This document shows positions 52,120-64,000 of a stretch of 64,000 bases of DNA, piece after piece; position 1 is the first letter of the stretch, and the number at the start of each line of letters is the position of its first letter. The DNA is from Patagioenas fasciata. Taxonomy: Eukaryota > Chordata > Aves > Columbiformes > Columbidae. The notes under the pieces are model-generated. The model did not search any database. It worked only from the letters and a program-made list of their open reading frames with translations, and was not told the origin of the DNA. The position numbers and the translations under genes are program-made. The stretch covers positions 47,013,501 to 47,077,500 of the forward strand of contig NC_092523.1 in the NCBI RefSeq assembly GCF_037038585.1, read 5' to 3'.

Positions 52120-54187
52120 CTGTAAACAGAATGAAAAATATTCAGTTTTTAATGTTTAGGAAAGCATGAGCTACAATGTTGGCTACAATAAAATCCTTCC
52201 ATTTGCACTATCAGCGTGTATGTGAAAAGGGTAGATAGAGGGGAACACCCTTATTAAGCAGATTTAGAGCAGAAAATGGGACGCTTTTGTTAATGACATG
52301 TTTTACTCAGTACTAAGTAAAATGTCTTCTGTCTTTGAGGTTTCCTTGATCTTATCTTACTCTTCTTCTATGAGGAGACTGAAAGCTACAATTACAGTGT
52401 AAGCCTGCTATAGAGTGATGAGGAAAGTGTGAATATGCATAATAAGTACTTTATAGGTCCTTTTTCAACTAGACACATACTGTGTAACTGTCTACAACTG
52501 CAAAAATCAGATTCAAATTAACCATAAGGTCCTTTCTAATCCTGTTTGTTCAGATAATATGTATTCTATTTGAAAGTAAATAAAAAAAGATTCAATAGCT
52601 TTATTTTAGTCAGCATTTCTCTTTTAGCATCACATAACTATTATTTTAGCATATACATTCTCTTCAATTTAACACTGTTTTTCACTGCAGTATTGACTGA
52701 AACTCACCACTTCATTGCTAACACCATAAATTGCAGCATAAGACAGGAAGTATTCACTGTACCTGCACACCTGAGAAATATTTTTTTCTTTAACCACCAG
52801 ACACTTTGGTTTAGAACTGTCTCTTCAAAAGAAAAACCATGCTACAGCATGTAACCGAATTGTCTTATTAAACAGCAAAGTACTTTCTACAGTCTTACCG
52901 TCTTGAGACCAACAGCCTGTCGCCAACAGTAGAAAGCCCTGATAACAGGACCCCTAGAAGTTATTTTCAAATACATAACAACCTTGCTTCCCCATATGCA
53001 GTAAACAACACAGTGCAAATGAAGATATAATAGACAGAAGACTATGAGTATATCTTGCTGCACTTGGCATAACCAAAAATAGCAAGCAGTCCATCAGAAG
53101 TAGATGAATTCTAAACAAAAATGTTACAATTTTCCAAATAATTTTTTTAAAAAAGGACATATCGCTTGCTCCGCAAAATGGAAATTATAGCAATATAGTT
53201 GTCCTTGTTTCAGCTGGGAAAGAGTTAATTTTCTTTCTAGTAGCTGGTATAGTGCTGTGTTTTGGATTGAGTATGAGAAGAATCTTGATGATATATTGAC
53301 ATCTTAGTTATTGCCAGGTAGTCAAGGACTTTTTTTACCTTCCTATGCTCTTCCAGGTACAGGAAAAGCTGGAGAGGGCACAGTCAGGACAGCTGACCCA
53401 GGTTGGCCAAAGAGGTGTTCTATACCATACAATGTCACGCTCAGTAAATAAACTGGAGTTGTCTGAGGGGCAAATACCGCTGCTTGGGAATGAACTTGAG
53501 CAATTGCGTTGCATTGTGTATCACTTGTTTTGTATATTCTAATATTATTATTTTCCTTTGCTGTCCTATTAAGCTGTTCTTATCTCAACCCACAACAATA
53601 GCAAAGCTGAGCAAAACCAGAAAATTGAGTTAAACTTCCATACAAATGTTATCACAGGAATCTTCTTCAAAACTGTGTAGCAGTTTTCCTGCATGTTAAA
53701 GCTGATGAATTAGCTTCAGAAATACCTACTTTACATTAGCATCAATCATATGGTAGCAGCAATAAGGTTCCACAGAGCATTTTACTCCTTAGAAATAGAC
53801 AAAAATTCAGAAAGAAAGAATTAAACTTTCTGAATATCTCAAATTATGACACTGCCAAACTAACCACCATCTTTTTCAGTCTCAAAGTTTTCCTCATCTT
53901 GAAGAGATTTAAACTCAGCCAAAAAAAATGAGCTGCCAGTTTTAACATAGTGTGCAGGATAGTTCCAGAAGAACAAACGTGCTATGTTACACTCACTAAC
54001 CAAACTGAGAAAATGTATTATTTTGAATCATGATGATTTATAAGCAAAATATATTTCTGTATATTTTTACAAGTGAGGGCTATCCTACATCAAATCTTAA
54101 TGAAATTTAAAATTGTTAACAATAAGGACTCTTTTTTACTCAAATTCTAGTCCGAAGCTCTGTTAAGCAATATAAATGCATACACAC
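52120..54187 (-). other. MND1: Last intron of MND1
   Basis: This 2,068-nt AT-rich intron lies between the two MND1 exons. It contains one ERVL-type LTR (53200-53596) inserted antisense to the gene. Otherwise I see only unique AT-rich sequence. Confidence 0.92.
53200..53596 (+). mobile_element. ERVL-type solo LTR (truncated)
   Basis: The element starts TGTCCTTGTTTCAGCTGGGA, the well-known 5' edge of an ERVL-family LTR that is abundant in many bird genomes. It continues with the expected blocks: a GAGTTAATTTTCTTTCTAGT-like segment, CTGGTATAGTGCTGTGTTTT, CAGGACAGCTGACCCAGGTT, a TATA-like TAAATAAACTGG near 53447, then CACTTGTTTTGTATATTCTA and TTATCTCAACCCACAA. I compared this with the family from memory. 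The usual GC-richer 3' end is missing, so the copy looks truncated. No internal retroviral genes are next to it, so it is probably a solo LTR left by recombination. No clear target-site duplication is visible. It sits antisense in the last MND1 intron. Confidence 0.85.
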
Positions 54188-54232
54188 CAGTCCATCTATT
54201 GGCCGCCTCCTTGGCTACTTTGTTTGTTTGTC
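54188..54232 (-). CDS. MND1: MND1 penultimate coding exon
   Basis: This 45-nt exon encodes (R)QTNKVAKEAANRWT plus the first base of Asp, matching human RQANKVAKEAANRWTD. It enters and leaves in phase 1, so skipping it would remove 15 residues without changing frame. The acceptor has a strong pyrimidine tract (CTTCTCTATTTCAG|GA). The donor is GTGTGTATG, weaker than the GTAAGT/GTGAGG donors of the neighbouring gene. The residues belong to the heptad-rich helix that pairs with HOP2. Joined to the terminal exon the frame reads [13 protein letters not shown] without a break. Upstream exons, including the N-terminal winged-helix region, were not found before 64000. Confidence 0.96.
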
Positions 54233-57200
54233 CTGAAATAGAGAAGAAAAAAAAAAAAAATCAGAGTAAAATCATACAATTAATGATTTCAAGGCACAGA
54301 GATTAATTTTTTTAATTGATGTCATTTTTAGGGAACCATACACTCTAACGAAGTTACTGTACTGCATCCAAACCCTTCTTCTGCTTTACACTTTTAAGGT
54401 TCCAACAAGCACAAAGTTAAGTTAAACAGCAGCAAAGAAACATAAAAGATACCATATGAGCAACTTTGAGTTTTGGAAGTGTATTCAAAAATGTAATAAC
54501 CCTGGTCTGGCTTGCCTGAGGGCTTAATTGTCTGTACCAAGATTAGAACTAGATACATGGCCTGAAGATACTAGAGGCAACTGAGGTGGAAAATATTTTA
54601 TAATCCTCTCTATACATAAGTAATCCATTACGTAGATAGGCATGGTTCTATATAGATAAGAAAAAGACAAGTGTTACAGCCTATCACATTAATCCAGAAG
54701 TTAAGCATCTAGTTCTGGAAGGCTTCCCTGTCTTTGAGAACCACCTCAATTAAATGAAGACAAAATAACGCTCCTGGTTATTAAGCTTGGCTTCCCACCC
54801 TTACTACTGCTCCAGAGTTTAATACATAATGGTAAATTACCATTACTACAAATAGCTTTTATATAGTTTCCATGAGGCAAAACAGTATCAAGATCTGTTG
54901 GATCACCTTGCTCCCATTAAAGTAAATACTGAATCAAATCGAGCAGGTTGGTTTGTAACGTGGGAATTTATCAGAATTATTATGGTTCTCACGCCCACAC
55001 ATAACAGCTACTTCCAGCTAGTCTTGTTTGTACTTGCTTGATAATACTCAGTGGAATGGTCAGCATGAAAGTTATCCCCAGGGGTACTGAGAAGTGAATA
55101 TATGATCAAGTATCAATTGTTTTAAAGATTATACTTCAGGCAAAATTGTATTATGTTGAAAAATCATCTGCTAGCACACAGGAAGGTAAGCACTCATTAT
55201 TCTACCCATAATACTTCAATAAGCCATGTGAAAAATGCTTAATTCAGGGTAAAATACCATTTTAAAACCAGTGTAGATTCTAAAAGTGACCCATAATCAG
55301 AAGGTTTGGGCACAGCATGAAGAAAAACAGAAAATTAAGATGGGCAAAAGAAGGGAGAGGGTGAGAAGATGGCATTTTTGCTTGCTTGCATGCTATTCCT
55401 TCTTTCTTTTGCTGATCTCTTGTTGCCACCCCTACTTGTTCAGTTCCAGGGCTGGCAGCACTGACAACATACTGGCAGTCAATGGCATTTTGAACAATAC
55501 TTTCCCTAATGCTACTTAAAGCCAGTCTGCAGAGTAAAGGCTTCCACTGGGCAAGATTTTAAATGTGTTACCTATGATAGTTCCCTCAGCATTTTCCTGA
55601 AACTCTAGAGTAAAACTGGAAAGCTGTATTTCACTCCACGTAATGAAGTTTGAAATGAAGGGGGGGGAAAGTGGGATGATATTAAACTCTGGGGATCCAG
55701 AGCTGCAAGGTGACAGCATCCCCACGGCAGGCAAGCCAGCGGGCCCCACAGCATGTGTCAGGTCTCTGCAGAAATCTCCGCTCTGCTGGCAGCAGCCGAC
55801 CAGCTGAGCCCTCAACTTCTGCATCACGCAGCAGCTCGAGTTTCCTGCAGCTTTTGGTACGCAGCCCTGTGCTTAGAGCACAGTGATCATATGGTACAGT
55901 GCATAAAAAAACCCAAACAGTGGTAGCATGGTGCATTGTTACCCTTCAAACATTGCAAACACATGTTCAAATACATACATGTGATGGTGTGTTTTTAAAA
56001 TGTGATTTCTTGCCGCAGTCAAAGAAAAGGCTAAGGTGACCAGCAGATAGAGGTTGGGCAACAGTGTTGTTAGAATGGCAGTGGATGCCTATAACTCAGC
56101 TGTGCCTAGAAATGAAATCATGGTACTAAGAGCAGGAAGCTCTAACAGGGAAATCCCACAGTGGGCAGTGCCTTCAACAACTTAAATAACCGAGAACTAA
56201 AAACAAACATACAAAAAAACAATGAAAGAAACTCCTGAGAGTGAAAGTTACACACATAAAATGAAGAAATATTTTAACCATGTCATTCTTTCCATGCATC
56301 ACCTGGGACTGATCACAGACTGGCAGCACAGTGTCATGGTAGAAGTGTAGAAAGATCACAAGTGGAGCCATAACTTCAGGATGGGGAAGGTAACATTCAA
56401 ACAATCTGGTTTAATATCAAAGAAGAGGCTGCCTCGGTCTTTCAGAAGCTGGGAACACACATGCCTGTGTCACTCTGCTGCCAGGGGGTAGGTCTGGGGA
56501 AACAAGTGCCACCTGTAAAGCCTGAGGCACATGATATCTCCAGGAAATGCATTCACAAGAGGCTGGGGCAAGTGTTTGCTGCTTGCAATTTCCTATTTAG
56601 CCTGGCTCCCCCACACACCCATATGTACAATAACATATGGGGATGCAGGTATGGATTTATTCTGCCATGTTGAAAGTTGCTTAGACCATCAGGCATATTG
56701 TACCAACAGCAATGCCAGCTAGCTTGGCAAGTTGCAAGGCACCCGTTTGTTCCTCATGTCTAGCCTGAGCAAGCTCATTCAAGCAAGACGGCTTGCAATG
56801 TCTCTTGTCACCAAGTGAGACTGTCACTGCTCCTGCTGCAGGATGCCACTGCAGCCTGCTTAACCACAAATTCCTTCATGGACACCTCAATACACCTCAT
56901 CCATCCTCCAGAAACTACTGTCACCACCTCAGCTGTTGCCTCCTGGCTACGGGGTGAGCATTTAGCCATCTGAATTCAAGATTAAAATGCCTTGGGAATC
57001 AAGCTCAACTCTTGCCTACAATTCCACTGCTGGATCTTGTCTGCCTGCTGTACCCAACACCATGCCTGAAACAGGAAGGAGAAACAGATATTGGCAGTTA
57101 TGGGCCTACATCACCTGAAGACACCAGTACATCTGCATCACCGACAGCTTCTTCCAGAGGACCCCAACTCCAATCAGAAGGACTGAGAGAAATGAAGGAA

Positions 57201-60067
57201 TCTGCACCTTGACTACTTTCTGGAAACCTTTTACACTTGCTTGTTAGAACTTTCATTGGTTGAGTCATCTGTATGTGAACATGCATAGAGGGTGCAGGAA
57301 AGGAGGAGCAGTAAAATAGACATGCCTCAGACACACCTGCTTTTGTGTACTCATGGAATTCAAAGTCATGCTCCTTCTGACTACCTGTTCTCTAGCTCCA
57401 CAGCATCATACAGCCATTGTCTTCCTGGTTTTTAGATTGCACTGAAAAGACAGTTTAAGGCCTAACGAAGACAATAGCATGGGAACTTAATACACATACA
57501 CCAAAGAAGAATCAGGACACAAACTGTGTGAACTGTAAAAAGGAGAAACTTGGAGACAGCACTGAGGGCAACTGGCAAGTGGCCAAAACCACGACAACCA
57601 CGGGGTCCCAGGCTCAGCTGGAGTCCTGCTGATGCTCCTGCTGACCACAGCTGCTCTATCAGAACTTGATTTTGCTTCCGTACAGAAGCTGTGCAAGACA
57701 ATGAAAGGGCCAAATGTGCAGAAGAGGTGAGCAATACAGGAGGCAATATATGTTCCAGATGCTTCCAGATGTTCTCATTACCACTGTTAGGCCGTAGTTA
57801 TGCTCTACTTTATGTCTATACATCTGCACATAGGCTGACAATATATACAATTGCTGTCTGGAAGCAAGAGAATAATCCACTTGCTCTGGACATGACACAT
57901 TTATTTCACCAATTTGTGTAACAATGCATCAATAGACTTTCTTGCTCCCACGCCTGCAGGATATGAGTCACTTCACTTGGCTGAGACACACACCTGTGCC
58001 TGAAACTGGTCACCAGAAGATACACTTGGCATTTTTTAAGCAGGAAAATGGAAACTTGCATTTTCTCTCCTGAATGGCACAAAAGCAACACCTGTGTGTA
58101 TAGCAAGGCAGGGCCTGGGAGCAGCATGGCTTGCAACACTAGTCTGTTACATTAGCAACACACCTGGAAAAACGCCCTGAACAGTGAAAGACTAAGGGTC
58201 AAAGAGTTAGTGTTGGCCAGTCCTTGTGGAAGTCTCTTCTTCTCTCATCCCCAGGTATATCTGCAAAACTGCATGGAACTCACTAACCCCAGATTCTGGA
58301 AAACTAACCATTGTCCTAAGCATCTGTGACTGTCCCGATCACAGCGACAATCCCCTGTACACCCTTGGAGAAAAGCAAAGGTAGGGAAAGGAAGGCCCAA
58401 CAGCACTCAATGTCTAAAAAGAAAGCGAGGGAGGGTTGGAAACTTGCTTTTTAATGCATGCGAGTGACATTCTACCAGCAACCTGCAGGGATTCAGATGC
58501 ATGTCAGGAGACAGAGCTCACAAAAGGACATGTGGACAACTGCAGGAGGTGCCGTCAGAAGCCTTCTAAAGCAACGGACAGCACCTGGTCAGGAGGGAAG
58601 TCCCGCAGCACAAAAACCGTTGACACGACAATGTTCCTGAACAAATCTAACTGGAAACATATATTGGCTCAAACCTTAGCACGGTCAGGCCATGTTGTTT
58701 CTGATCTGCCTCAGGAAGCTTGACAGTCATTCTGAGCATACAGCACAACTACAGCTGCCTCTTTCCTCCTTCCCCAAGATTCGCATACCTTTTTCCTGGA
58801 AGGGGTGGTGGTCCAAATTAAAGGTCCTATTCGCATTCCAAAATGTAATGGCTAAAACCTGTTGAAGCCTCAAATTTCTACCAGAGGGGAAGACCATGAC
58901 ATGCATCATCAACACAATACATATATATGCTCCAGGAGACCAAGTCTTTCTATCAGACTTCAGACACTTCCCCTGGTGAAAAACAGTTGCGATAGCAACA
59001 ACCACCACCATGTCCTCCCGAACATTTTCTGAACCTGCTTTCAGGTTCATTAAAAAAGCTCTTTTAAGTCCTACAGATATAATTACGGAAATACTAAGGA
59101 AGCAGTCACTGAACAGTATTCAAAACCGGACTGTAAAGGTAACATATTAATACTACAGCTCCAACAACTATACTAAAAACATCTCAACAGCCAGAACCAG
59201 CTCACAACCACCTATACGCTTGGAACTGAAGAAAGAGCTGTAGCTTTCTTTCCTCTCGCAATTTATAGTCTGGCATTTTCAGGGTAACTTTAAGGATTAT
59301 TGTAACTACTGTTTTTATGTGTAAACAAAATTTTCAGGTCCTGGAATTTCTAATTCTACAGAATAACAAAAGCTCGTTACATTTCTAAAACTAGCACCAT
59401 TTGGTGCTGGTTTTGACCTACCACGACTAATGCCAGAAGAGAATTGTATGGATTTCCTCCCTTAAAAGATGCAGGACTGCAGAGGGAACCAGCATCTTTT
59501 CAAGCAGTCACCCATCAACCTGGGGGTCTGTTTGCAGATACATGCAAAACACAACCGCAGCCTTCAGCACATGTATGAGGCAGTAATTTTACAGTGTGAA
59601 TTGCAACTCTTCTGCATGAAATGCAGAGAACAGCTGCAACTGTTCTCACAGGCCAGTGAGGATTATTAGCCCAAAGCTTTCCAACTTCTCTCTTGGAACC
59701 CGTCAGGGTAAATTAATTGCATTAGGGGGATCTGAATTCCAGTAATAATTCTGCATCCACTTGGACTGAATTTAAATATGAAAAATGGCAACTACCATAA
59801 GAACAGTATATGAACTTGAATCTCAAATGACTCCAATTATCCACTGCCTTCTGCAGAGTTAACCATGCTCTTGCTCGCAGTCTGTCCTCACTTTCCAAAA
59901 ACCTATCACCACACTGCAACAGATTTATGTTTCCCTACCTCTCTTGCAGAAGCATCATTATAATATCCTGCAAAATTTCTGAAATCTTCCTCATTAATGA
60001 AAATGTCTCTTGCAAATAAAGAGCCCACCTCTAAAGGTCAGGGTAGAAGGTGAACATAGAAATTATA

Positions 60068-60110
60068 CATAGAATCATTTAGGTTGGAAAATACTTTTAA
60101 GATCATCGAG
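60068..60110 (-). mobile_element. CR1 LINE 3'-end fragment
   Basis: The plus strand reads CATAGAATCATTTAGGTTGG, then AAAATACTTTTAAGATCATCGAG. This is the reverse complement of the typical avian CR1 3' terminus, including the ATTCTATG octamer end. Only this short 5'-truncated tail is clearly recognisable; the following 150 nt may include more diverged CR1 sequence. The element is in the same orientation as MND1. Confidence 0.85.
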
Positions 60111-61659
60111 ATTACCTGAGATCCAGAGAGTATAAAAGGTAACTGCCTAATAACTCCTTCTGAGACGTCCATCCACAAACTGACACCAGAGACCCTCATC
60201 AACAGACTGTAGTTTGCCACTGGAGGCTATCTGTGTCTGGTCCACATTTGACTGTCCTTGAGACTAAGTAGTCTACAACACTGTCAGCAGGGTAACTCAC
60301 AACATAGTGAGAACAGCTTCACAAGAATGTTTTGTAACGAAGTACTAGGCAGAGATACCTCTACACTATATGCAATCTTTACTTTCCCTCATGCTTCTTA
60401 AAGAGGTGTTTCCTCTTATACGCAGAATAAAGAGCTCTTGTGTAGAACAGCACATCAGAATTCTGCCAAGTCCTCCAAATCCAAAATAACACATCATTCT
60501 ACCCTCACATTCCAGTATCCCACATAAAACTTATCCCCATGATATTAATTAACAAGTAACAATGCTTCAGAATTCGTGACTAAATTCAAGTCAATGCATG
60601 AGTATGATTTCTCATTTAAATGACATCACAAATTCAACAGAATCATTTATACAGGCATACTATTAAATAATAAGAGTATCTCTCTTTACATTTAGACTCT
60701 GAATAAAGTTTCAGAAATAAGACATTTGTAATAGAAAAATACAAAATTTTTATATATAAGTGAATTAACTCAGCATTTCTGTGGCAACAGCTCTGTGCGT
60801 GTGTGCACACATTTGCTTGCAAATATGCCTGAGCAAATACATAATAAAGCTCCAGCCTTGTCTCTGTGGTGAGACACAGCACTGCATAGTAAAGCTAATA
60901 ATAAGCTGATCCACGTCTCTGGGAATATGCTTTTAAAGGGTCTGTGATCTTTGTTAGTGTGTTTGAAAAAAGTGTCAAGTCTCATCAGTAAAAGCTCCTT
61001 CTGTCCCATGTGAAAAGGTCACACTGTCAAATTTCATCAGGATGTACACACTGTCTCTTTGAAAAATGTCCAACAGAATTTGTCAGAATTGCTACCAAAA
61101 GATTCCTCTATGCAAAATACATGCTCTTGCACTTAAGTTTGCTATATTCATGTACCCACAGAAAAAGATCATTTACCTTTCAAGTACTCTACCTGAAAGC
61201 TCAAGTTGAAATCTTAGTTGCGTAGCTAAAATACATCTACTCTTATCCAAAGAAGAGTGGGAAGCAATGTGCTTACAAAATAGCAAAAAGTACACCAACT
61301 TTCTGATTCAGGGCACCCTAACAACACTTTGTTTTTCCTTCAGTGGACAACTCCTTCCTCCCCACTTCATTTACTAATTAACGCCACAGCACAGCTAAAG
61401 GAATTGTAAACTTCTGTGCTGCTGAACAGCACTTTGCGAGGAGGCCCACCCCAGAGCACTCTGGGTTTTGTCCCATTCAGGACGTCATTCTGCTGCACAC
61501 CTCACATGTCACACAAGTTGCAGACAAGTGTCTGGACAGCATCGCAGGAGGTCCTCCAGTCTCTGCACCCATTACTTACTGCATATCCAGCCTTGCCTAT
61601 GCCATTTCTGAGGCATTTGGAGCCTGGTTTTAAGGTTTCCAGTGTTAGAGCTTTTATGA

Positions 61660-62740
61660 CCTTCCCAGGCAATCCAGTTCTGTGTTTGACTGTTGCTGCC
61701 ATTAGAATAGTTTTTCATCTAACTTGTTTTCCCTTGAAATTTAAGGCTACTACTTATTGCCGAGTTCTCCATGAACCTGAGCAAAAGCCTGTTCCTTTCC
61801 TTTTTGAAGGACATACAGGTATGTGAAACCCAGCAGAAGGAGTCTTCTTCTGAGCCCTATTTTTGTAATTTTTTTTTTTCTCACAGAACGTGGCTGCTCA
61901 ATGTCTGGTACTTTTGCTCTACTTTAAATTCTCCCTAGTTAGTTATATGCCTCTCAAGTAGGATGTCCAAAACTGACAGAGAGTTAAAACTCAAGCCTCA
62001 CTAATGCAACTTGAGTAGAAAGACTTTCACGCATAAGCAGAAACATAGCCAGCAATGCGAGGTATCTTAGTATGGTGATATTGATTTTTCTCAACAAGAA
62101 TGTCTCATATTCAACTTGTAAACTACTATAACCCTGATATCTTTTTCAAACCCTCCCCCTTAACCAGCTGCACCAGATTATTTGTGTAACACAATATCCT
62201 TGAATGCATATATGTCCTTGCACTTGCCACTAATGAATTTTGTTCCCTGTTTTTCAGATTTTCTTTGCAATTAATTGTGCTCATATCGAAATCTCACCTT
62301 GTCCTTTGTCTATGCAGCATCTCCTAGTTTCATCACCTGCAAATGTAAGAAAAGTGTATCTTCCGTTCTATTATTCAGCTCATTAATACAAATCCTGAGC
62401 AGATGCACACACATCACAGATCCTATTAGAACTTACTTGATTCAAACTCCCTTTGTGACACTTAGTTACTAATGAATACATCGTGAGTTCAATTATGATG
62501 TCGTTTGAGATTCATACAACTGCAATTCCATCAGGATTGTATTTCCCTACTTTCCTTGCCACAGTATCATGCAAAACTGAGTCAAAACACCAAACTTCTC
62601 CCAGTCTGCCAAGGTCTCTTACAGCAGCAAAGATAAAAACCTCTGTGTTCTTCTAGGTGTTGCCAAATAGCTTCTCTATTCCAGATGTTTTTTTCTGATA
62701 TCCTGTTCTTTCCAGTAAAACTACCTCCTAAGATGTTAAA
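61660..62740 (-). mobile_element. Old CR1-type LINE remnant
   Basis: Read on the plus strand, this stretch follows the reverse complement of the conserved CR1 sequence seen in turtles, crocodilians and birds, block after block in order. The blocks include GGATGTCCAAAACTGA followed by a CTCAAGCCTCACTA block (about 61958-62005), TCATATTCAACTTGTAAACT (62105-62124), CCTTGCACTTGCCACTAATG (62215-62234), AGTTTCATCACCTGCAAATG (62326-62345), and TATTTCCCTACTTTC with a following GAGTCAAAACACC. The 5' and 3' limits are approximate. Indels and stops are everywhere, so it encodes nothing functional. The strand assignment is LINE sense on minus. Its divergence suggests an insertion far older than the 60.07-kb CR1 end. 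Confidence 0.75.
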
Positions 62741-63017
62741 GTGAGGAGGGGAAAAAAAAATTTGAAATACTCTCAAATACACTACCAGTGCCAGGATTAA
62801 TTTTGTACTCAAAAAACCTGCCCTGCAAAATGTCTACAGTTATATAGCACAGAACAAGGTATTTATATTAGGAATATACAGTTGCAATATACAGTCCTAA
62901 TCCAGATAAACTCTACCATCCCATACCATATGGGACATTTCCTAACGTGAGACTGGCAACACTTTTTTTTTTAAAAAAGGCCAAGGAAGACTACATTTGA
63001 CAGTCCTGCAACTTAGC

Positions 63018-63053
63018 ACTAATCAAAGACAACTAATCAAGACAACTAATCAA
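63018..63053. repeat. Three-unit tandem repeat around ACTAATCAA
   Basis: ACTAATCAA starts at 63018, 63032 and 63045, with the first two units joined by (A)GACA spacers. The period is 13-14 bp. It is a minor local repeat in the upstream MND1 intron. Confidence 0.85.
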
Positions 63054-64000
63054 AAATCCACAGTACCTTTTCTGACCTCATTTTGCATATGGAAGTAATG
63101 AAAATATATAAACCAGTATTTTTTTAAAAAAAAAATTCCTTTGAGTATCACCATAAGTTTACCAAAACAATCTGAATAAAGGTTACCATACACAACTAAC
63201 CGAGCAGGTCTAACACTGGGAGAGAGAAGCAAAATAATCACTCCACAAAAGCATTTTTGTTTCATATATAAATGATCTATAGATTACTTCCATTTGGTGC
63301 TTTCCTAAGGGCTTTAAAACATGACCAAGTGGATGGCTACCAATTCATTTCTAAATCAAGCAGTACCATAAATGTAGTCACAAGTAGCTATTTTCCATGT
63401 CACAAATTTTACCAAGTGTCTACCATTCCTAAGCAGCTCAACAGCTTTTGCCATAAAGATTTACTGGCTCAGACAATAAAATTATTCCCATATATTTCAC
63501 CCATCTACTTATTACCCTACATATTTTTTCTGCCATTCCAACATAAACAAACAAGGAACACTATAAACAGAAAGAACAAAAATAAGCCCTGTGAGCATTC
63601 TCATTTAATTTCAAGAAAAGGTAACTTGCCAGAGTAGCCAGTTTATTCGAGCAGGGTGTTACATATATTAGCTAAAGAACTGATCTTTCAACTGCCTCTT
63701 TTCCAAGTGTCCAAGTAAAACCCCACTGGCAAAAACACAAGTGATTTTTTTTTTAATTTTTTTTTTTAATGCTTAACCAGCTAGTATGCAGTCTCATTTC
63801 AAAGCAAGCTGGCCTAAGTTAACACTCTCCAGGAAGAATAGTCTTGCTAGAATATGCTTAAGGTATAAAAATCACAAAGATGCATGTGTCTAAACATCAG
63901 GACAGTTCTTCATTGCAGACCAACCTCTTAGCTACAGTCCAAAATGAGGCCAAACACAGAGATGGAGAAATTATCTGAAAAGCTGAGAATTAGGGCCTTT

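Larger units (their letters stand above)
54233..64000 (-). other. MND1: Upstream MND1 intron (partial, continues off the right edge)
   Basis: About 9.8 kb with no recognisable MND1 exon. I looked on the minus strand for the segment ending in VEEI that should precede the penultimate exon and did not find it. The stretch holds a CR1 3' end (60068-60110), about 1.1 kb of an old CR1-type LINE (about 61660-62740), a small tandem repeat (63018-63053) and poly-T tracts near 63.75 kb. A somewhat GC-richer patch at 55.68-55.87 kb has no recognisable content. Confidence 0.8.

Noticed and set aside
61160-61215. Minus-strand donor-like GGTAAATG with upstream VEYLK reading, considered as a missing MND1 exon
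   Set aside because: The residues do not match the expected segment ending in VEEI, and the exon would be only about 16 nt.

Overview
The window is vertebrate nuclear DNA, most likely from a bird. Coding sequence is sparse and split into short exons with GT-AG boundaries. There is a CpG-island promoter near 29-30 kb, low repeat density, an ERVL-type LTR of a kind common in birds, and CR1 LINE remnants. There are no operons, CRISPR arrays or prokaryotic features. I place it in birds from repeat families and gene order; I cannot name the species.

Two genes are recognised, both on the minus strand and in the same head-to-tail order as on human chromosome 4q31.3. (1) MND1, a meiotic recombination factor, enters from the right edge. 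Its last two coding exons (54188-54232 and 52013-52119) encode the conserved C-terminus, ending in the family-typical [11 protein letters not shown] tail. Its earlier exons lie beyond 64000. (2) TMEM131L starts in the CpG island: coding exon 1 (29637-29760, signal peptide), exon 2 (29233-29303) and exon 3 (21775-21818). The gene then continues off the left edge through a very long intron 3 that fills positions 1-21774.

Layout: 1-21774 is TMEM131L intron 3, with A-rich tracts, a 97-bp direct repeat pair and small tandem repeats. 21819-29232 is intron 2, with a broken ORF fragment of unknown origin and a GC-rich patch holding an exon-like segment. 28975-30105 is the CpG island. 30106-51600 is intergenic with no recognised gene. 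51600-52119 is the MND1 terminal exon and probable 3' UTR. 52120-54187 is the last MND1 intron, with an ERVL-type LTR. 54233-64000 is an upstream MND1 intron, with a CR1 3' end and about 1.1 kb of an old CR1-type LINE.

The two genes have no known functional link. MND1 works with HOP2 in meiotic strand exchange, and TMEM131L is a secretory-pathway membrane protein linked to Wnt receptor turnover. Their adjacency is conserved synteny. I found no convincing new biological system. The items most worth checking are the possible poison exon in TMEM131L intron 2, the overlapping-frame broken ORF at 23.4-23.8 kb, the 97-bp repeat pair and the old LINE.
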